Positions 28,173 to 32,776 of a stretch of 32,776 nt of DNA are shown piece by piece. The position numbers and the translations under genes are program-made. The notes beneath the pieces were generated by a model. The model saw only the letters and a list, made by a program, of their open reading frames with translations, ran no database searches and was not told the DNA's origin. The DNA lies in the IMG/VR virus record IMGVR_UViG_3300033144_006702, positions 1-32,776 of that record. One strand, given 5' to 3'. Positions within the stretch are counted from its first letter, which is position 1; the number at the start of each line of letters is the position of its first letter. Origin of the DNA: a virus.

Positions 28173-30608
28173 ATGGCATATTATGTTACGACACATGATT
28201 TCACGCACGGCCAGATTGACAAGGTTTTAAAAGCTCGTTCGGATATGCCGCTTTATAATAAGGGTGCATTAGAGCTTAAGAATATGGTGGTTAGAGCTGG
28301 CGGGGCTGCTAAGTCGAGATTTGGTACGCAAGCGGTTCCTTTGGCCAGTGGTGGGGTTGCGGAAGGTGTAGATTATCCGACTCCTGCACCGGCCAATCCT
28401 GTGGGATTTCCTAATCCTGATTTATCGGTAGGGTTGAATAATCTTGAGCCTGGCTATCAAATGTTCGATTTTGTACCGAGCGAGGATTTACAGTTATTAA
28501 TTATTTTAGGAGTTGCAGGAAGTGCGGGCGTCATCTCTCCACCAGGTATTTCGAATAGATTCGTATATTATGTAGTTAAAAATACCACAGGCACAGGCCC
28601 GTCTACTGGCACCTTTAATTTAGTCGAGGCTCCTGGCGGTACTCCTACGTGGAGAATTGACAACAACCAAGTGGCTAGAATTAAATACCGCCCAGCTCAA
28701 AACCAAACCGATTTTATATTAGTGACTGGCACCCAGCCGCCACTGAGATTGAATTGGACAGGGTCAGATATTGAGGGAAAGACATTAACTTCCACTAATC
28801 CTCCTCAGCATGATTTTGCTGCTGGTCGATATAATGGAGTTACTTTTACGTTAAGTGCTGTTGCAATAACTCCAGCTGGAACGCCGATTGCCAGCCTGCC
28901 TACTTTAACTTTAACGAATCTGCCTCCCAACGTTCCCGATGAATGGAATGGCTTTTATTATGACGGAGCTACTGCCGACACCGAGTTTGTTAATGGTATT
29001 TTTGAAGCGATTGGTCCTATAACTACGGTAGGCTCTCCTGTCGGAGTGGCAACTATAGTAAGTATTACGAGCAATACTGTAGCCCGCGTGAGAATTACCA
29101 GTCCTTTCGATCCTTCTTTAGCTCCTCCTCCCGCTACTGCTGGAGCGACTGGAGATCAAGTAGTCTTAACTGAGCCTGCATTTAGTAGTCTTGACCCAGC
29201 CTTTCCCACCTTCCCCGGACGTGGCCAACCGCGCACAGTCAGTTTTTATGAATCGCGATTAATTTTAGCTGGTTCCAAGTCTTTGCCTCAGTCATTATTC
29301 ATGTCTCAAATTGGGCGTTTCGACAACTTTTCAACGGGCACAGGGTTAGCAGATGAAGCAATAGCTTACACAATAGCGGCTGGTTCTGAAGACCAAATCA
29401 TAAACATGGTATCAGGGCGCTCATTACAAGTATTCACTACCACTAACGAATTCAGTGCCCCGGTATGGTCGGAATCTGGATTAACCCCAGAAACCGTAAC
29501 CATCCGCCGCCAGACCAGTATTGGGTCATCTAATTGTATCCCCGCGGTCTTGGATAATATGACGGTCTATACCAAACGTGGTGGTCGTGCGGTAATGGGC
29601 TTTGAATCGGTTAATTCAGGTGGTAATACGTACAATTCTGAAGACATTAGTGCGCTCAGTTCGGAGATAGTAAACACCCCAATTCACATGTCGAGTTATG
29701 TAGAAAATAATGCTTATGATGCGAATGTGTTGTTTGTCATTAATGAGGGTATCGACGACATTCAGCAGCGTCAGATGATAGTTTATGAATCATTAAGAGA
29801 GCAAAATGTAGCTGCATGGACAAGCACTTCCACCTTGGGTGAGTGGGAAAATGTAGAATCAGTAGGTGACCAAGTGTATTTTATAACCAAACGTGGCACT
29901 GGAGCTACGGCTGGTAAATATGTATTTGAGAAAATGAATTGGAATATTGTGATGGATGGGGCTATTGAGTGTGTGGCGACTAGTGCCGGACCACAAGCAA
30001 CCATTCTTGTGCCTAACCCTGCGGGAGGCGCGCCAATTCCTTTAATTATGCCGGAGATGTACTATGAGCAAACTATTGAAGTGGTGGCTTATGTAGGAGA
30101 TGACCCTAGGCATCCGCAGGGGTTATGGATTGATGAAGCCCAAGTGAGTAATACGGGAGTTGTGAGTATTAGTATTCCTCAAACTCCTGATCCACCTGTT
30201 GGGCCAGGGCCTATTTCTGGAGCTAATCCTTACACTTATTGGATAGGATTAAAATTCGAACAAAAAATAGAAACGATGCCGATTGATATTAAGACGCAGA
30301 TGGGTTCTATGCTATATTTCAAGAAAAAAATATTTAAAGCATTTGTGCAGTATTTTGAGTCTTATCCGTTTTTAGTGAATGGTCAAGAAGCTCCCTTACG
30401 AAGACTGGGCCCTCCTTATACTCCCCCAGCACTGCAATTAAATATGCCAGAGCTACCTTATTCGGGAATATGGATGACACCCACCATGCAAAAATTAAAT
30501 TTGCCGACTGATTATTATGTTGGTTTTGTACGTGAGGCTACCGTGTTGATTAATAGCACTAGACCTTTGCCATTAACTATAACGGGCCTAAGTATGGGCG
30601 TAGGATAA
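28173..30608 (+). CDS. Tail tubular protein B, gp12-like nozzle (811 aa)
   Basis: Large nozzle protein of T7-like tails, about the size of T7 gp12 (794 aa). It opens with a short strand and TTHDFTHGQIDKVLKARSDMPLYNKGALELKNMVVRAGGAAKSRFGTQ, the usual 'GG.s.r.G' start of the family. The central part contains FPGRGQPRTVSFYESRLILAGSKSLPQSLFMSQIGRFDNFSTGTGLADEAIAYTIA, the strongly conserved 'P..v.ff..RL..aGt...P..i..S..g...nF' block. ATG 28173 follows CAGGAATTTTTAA and abuts the previous stop. Confidence 0.93.
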   Translation: MAYYVTTHDFTHGQIDKVLKARSDMPLYNKGALELKNMVVRAGGAAKSRFGTQAVPLASGGVAEGVDYPTPAPANPVGFPNPDLSVGLNNLEPGYQMFDFVPSEDLQLLIILGVAGSAGVISPPGISNRFVYYVVKNTTGTGPSTGTFNLVEAPGGTPTWRIDNNQVARIKYRPAQNQTDFILVTGTQPPLRLNWTGSDIEGKTLTSTNPPQHDFAAGRYNGVTFTLSAVAITPAGTPIASLPTLTLTNLPPNVPDEWNGFYYDGATADTEFVNGIFEAIGPITTVGSPVGVATIVSITSNTVARVRITSPFDPSLAPPPATAGATGDQVVLTEPAFSSLDPAFPTFPGRGQPRTVSFYESRLILAGSKSLPQSLFMSQIGRFDNFSTGTGLADEAIAYTIAAGSEDQIINMVSGRSLQVFTTTNEFSAPVWSESGLTPETVTIRRQTSIGSSNCIPAVLDNMTVYTKRGGRAVMGFESVNSGGNTYNSEDISALSSEIVNTPIHMSSYVENNAYDANVLFVINEGIDDIQQRQMIVYESLREQNVAAWTSTSTLGEWENVESVGDQVYFITKRGTGATAGKYVFEKMNWNIVMDGAIECVATSAGPQATILVPNPAGGAPIPLIMPEMYYEQTIEVVAYVGDDPRHPQGLWIDEAQVSNTGVVSISIPQTPDPPVGPGPISGANPYTYWIGLKFEQKIETMPIDIKTQMGSMLYFKKKIFKAFVQYFESYPFLVNGQEAPLRRLGPPYTPPALQLNMPELPYSGIWMTPTMQKLNLPTDYYVGFVREATVLINSTRPLPLTITGLSMGVG

Positions 30609-30617
30609 GGAGGAGAT

Positions 30618-31211
30618 ATGGGCGATCCAGTTTCATGGACCATTGCAGCGGTAATAGCTGGAACCGGGGCGGAAATGTATGAGCAAAGTGAAGCTACCAG
30701 TGCCAAGGAACACGCTTTAGAAATCCAGCGACAACAGCAAGAAATGTTAGCCGCTCAAGAACAAATCAAGCGCGATGATATGCTGCGTAGGGTTCAGGGG
30801 GAACAACTCGCTCAAGCTGCGGCGGAGGGTATGGCTCCTTCATCCGGGACGTTGGGGTCGTTGCAGTTAGGTTCATATAGACAGTTCGCTGAATCCACCC
30901 AGGCGGGTAAATCTAATTTGCAGATGAAAGAATTATCGTTAGATGCTCAGCGCAGTGCTTTAGAAAGCCAATTTTGGGAGCAAATGTTTGGAGATGTAGC
31001 CACGGCAGCTACGCAAATCTATAACGTTACGGGTGGTGCTGGTAAAAAAGGTGGCGGCGGTGGTGGTGGCGGTGGAGGAGATTGGACGGATGCCGGGTTT
31101 GGTAAAGAAAGTCCAGGACTAAGCGCGTCGAATAAGAAGCAACCCAATTTAGTAGATACGTATACAGACAGCGACCCGTTTGCGAATTGGCTTCATGAGA
31201 ATGGTGAATAA
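30618..31211 (+). CDS. Internal virion protein, gp14-like (197 aa)
   Basis: Matches T7 gp14 in place and length (196 aa). An N-terminal hydrophobic Ala/Gly segment (WTIAAVIAGTGAEMY) is followed by a long Gln/Glu/Ala-rich amphipathic helix, SSGTLGSLQLGSYRQ, and a low-complexity Gly run (about residues 145-155). ATG 30618 follows AAGGAGGAGAT. The protein is thought to form an outer-membrane channel in T7; here that is inference from position. Confidence 0.82.
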   Translation: MGDPVSWTIAAVIAGTGAEMYEQSEATSAKEHALEIQRQQQEMLAAQEQIKRDDMLRRVQGEQLAQAAAEGMAPSSGTLGSLQLGSYRQFAESTQAGKSNLQMKELSLDAQRSALESQFWEQMFGDVATAATQIYNVTGGAGKKGGGGGGGGGGDWTDAGFGKESPGLSASNKKQPNLVDTYTDSDPFANWLHENGE

Positions 31212-31213
31212 AT

Positions 31214-32776
31214 ATGGTAACTGCAAAATATACAGAAAGCACCCCAATCCAACCAGTTGATTTCACAGCGGCAGCCGGGGCCGGTGCTGAAGGATGGGCC
31301 AAGTTATTTGCAACTACTGAGAACTTAGCATATCAAAAAGGCCAACAGTTAGCGGACGCTCAAGCTGCCCAAAATGGGGTGGAGAATGTTGCTAAGTATG
31401 GATTAGGGGCACCTTATCCAGATAGCTCCTCAGAAGCAGCTCAACATTATAAGCAAGCTGTAGACCGTAGCCAGGCTACGTTATTGCAAAATCAAATCAA
31501 CAGCAAAGGTAATGAGTTATTCCAAGAAACCGCTGCCCAAGGATTTAATCCACAAACTTCTGAGGAATTTAATAATAAATGGACTGCATGGACCAAAGCT
31601 ACATTAGATGAATTGCCCCAACATCAAAAGGCTATGGGTGTGCAATTAATGGGAGCTGTGGGCAATCATTATGGGATGCAGGTCGCTACTCAAGTTAGCA
31701 AACAGTTATTGCAAGATAAAAAATTACAATCAGATTTAGCTATTCAAGAACAAGGCCAACATGCGGTTAATTATTTTTACCAAGGTGGCCAATTTACCAA
31801 TCCGAAAATGTTATTAGGCGATCAAAGTTTATTAAGTTCCTTAAAAGATAATATCTTAAATGCCCCCGGAACGGCCCTGCAACGTGAAGCTAAACTGAGA
31901 AATTATCAAGAAAATATTTTACAAGCCAATGTTACAGGGAGTTTGCAATGGTTACAGCAGGCGCAGGTCAAAGCTCTTCAGGAAACTAATCCTGAAAAAC
32001 GCGCAGAAAAGCTAGCGATAGTGAAAAAAGAATACAATCAAATCCAATCTAATCCTGAGAAATGGGTAAAAGGGAAAATTGAACAAAGCGATTTTTTTGA
32101 AGGGGTTAATCCCCAGGAGGGCCTAACTGCTTTAAACACCTTTAAAAATAATATGACGCTAGGGTTAGCCCAACAATCCCAACAAGCCACGGATACTTAT
32201 GATAAGTTAACTCTTCAAATTAAGAACGGCAATATCCCTACTCAAGCTGAGTTAAACGAATATGTAAACCAGGCCCCTTATGATAAAAAAGGAGTTGAGC
32301 GCGTAAAATTATTAAATCAGGGTATTGCTACTGTTAAAGATATATTTAGTGAAATTGCCACACCTGGCGCGCTGGATGCTATGCTCACCAAAGCTAATAC
32401 AGGCACCTATGGTGATTCTAAACATACGAATGCCATAGCTAAACCATTGCTGCCAGCCGCTTACGGGGCCTTTATATATAACCGCTCTTCATTAACTAAA
32501 CAAACCCAAGCCAAAGCGTACGCTCAGTTAAGAGCCTCTCCCGAACAGGTTCAGTTAGTAGAGGGATTTGCGGGCAGTCCTGACATGTTAACTAAAATTG
32601 CGAGCGGGCAAAATCCCCTAAATCTAGCCCAAGATAAAATTGCTAATCAGTATTATTCTGGCTCGAAAAACTTACAACGCTTAAGTGGAATCCCTGAGCC
32701 TTTAGTAAGCACGTATACAAATGAGCAATATAAAAGTTTGAATACCTATTTACAGAGTTTAACTCCCTCCGCAAGG
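31214..32776 (+). CDS. Internal virion protein, N-terminal part (continues at base 1)
   Basis: The gene begins at ATG 31214, two bases after the gp14-like stop (TAAATATGG), with AATGGTGAATAAAT upstream, a weak ribosome site that suggests coupling. It stays open to the end of the window and resumes at base 1, giving about 807 aa in total. It is hydrophilic and Gln/Ala/Asn-rich, with long helical stretches. Position corresponds to T7 gp15. The window's last 114 bases duplicate its first 114 and must be counted once. Confidence 0.85.
   Translation, partial: MVTAKYTESTPIQPVDFTAAAGAGAEGWAKLFATTENLAYQKGQQLADAQAAQNGVENVAKYGLGAPYPDSSSEAAQHYKQAVDRSQATLLQNQINSKGNELFQETAAQGFNPQTSEEFNNKWTAWTKATLDELPQHQKAMGVQLMGAVGNHYGMQVATQVSKQLLQDKKLQSDLAIQEQGQHAVNYFYQGGQFTNPKMLLGDQSLLSSLKDNILNAPGTALQREAKLRNYQENILQANVTGSLQWLQQAQVKALQETNPEKRAEKLAIVKKEYNQIQSNPEKWVKGKIEQSDFFEGVNPQEGLTALNTFKNNMTLGLAQQSQQATDTYDKLTLQIKNGNIPTQAELNEYVNQAPYDKKGVERVKLLNQGIATVKDIFSEIATPGALDAMLTKANTGTYGDSKHTNAIAKPLLPAAYGAFIYNRSSLTKQTQAKAYAQLRASPEQVQLVEGFAGSPDMLTKIASGQNPLNLAQDKIANQYYSGSKNLQRLSGIPEPLVSTYTNEQYKSLNTYLQSLTPSAR
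32663..32776. repeat. Right copy of 114-bp terminal direct repeat
   Basis: This copy is identical to 1-114 and shows that the sequence closes on itself; see the left copy. Confidence 0.95.

Noticed and set aside
31050-31080. GGC/GGT-rich run as a possible regulatory or tandem repeat
   Set aside because: It is simply the poly-glycine linker of the gp14-like protein.

Overview
The window is a complete podovirus-like phage genome cut open at an arbitrary point. Its first 114 bases (1-114) are identical to its last 114 (32663-32776). The gene broken at the right edge (31214 onward) continues in frame at base 1 and ends at 975, so the molecule is circular or circularly permuted with a unit of about 32,662 bp. 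The host is probably a gammaproteobacterium-like Gram-negative: DnaA boxes match TTATCCACA exactly, Shine-Dalgarno sites are strong, two products carry Sec signal peptides, and the leader of the replication gene looks like a CsrA target. The exact host cannot be read from the sequence.

The late module is on the + strand, from 18707 through the circular junction to 8612. It has a T7-like order: small genes, portal, scaffold, a degenerate VRR-NUC-like protein, a cold-shock protein, major capsid protein, terminator, five tandem related small structural proteins, tail tubular proteins A and B, four internal virion or ejection proteins, tail fibre, a small membrane protein and the large terminase. 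I saw no phage RNA polymerase, DNA polymerase, primase, helicase, integrase or recognisable endolysin.

The non-virion half is plasmid-like. A minus-strand operon (10376 to 8596) encodes a YqaJ/lambda-type exonuclease and an ERF-type annealing protein, a Red-like pair. Divergent from it is a putative replication initiator (10555-11304), followed by a DnaA box, three iterons and an AT-rich inverted repeat, the layout of an iteron plasmid origin. Two hairpins with GGA loops, one carrying the ribosome binding site, precede the initiator. Further right are a degenerate serine-recombinase-like protein, a helix-turn-helix/coiled-coil DNA-binding protein, a probable small terminase subunit and about 830 bases of gene-free, repeat-rich DNA with a possible 23-residue hydrophobic peptide gene.

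The most unusual locus is the end of the minus operon 15209 to 11549: two Sec-exported small proteins sharing CX4C motifs (149 aa and 97 aa), then a radical SAM protein with a twitch/SPASM-type auxiliary cluster motif, closed by a strong terminator. This looks like an exported, radical-SAM-modified peptide (RiPP-like) cassette carried as phage cargo. I interpret the whole as a phage-plasmid-like hybrid: T7-type virion, iteron replicon, recombination pair, and an apparent secreted-peptide maturation system.
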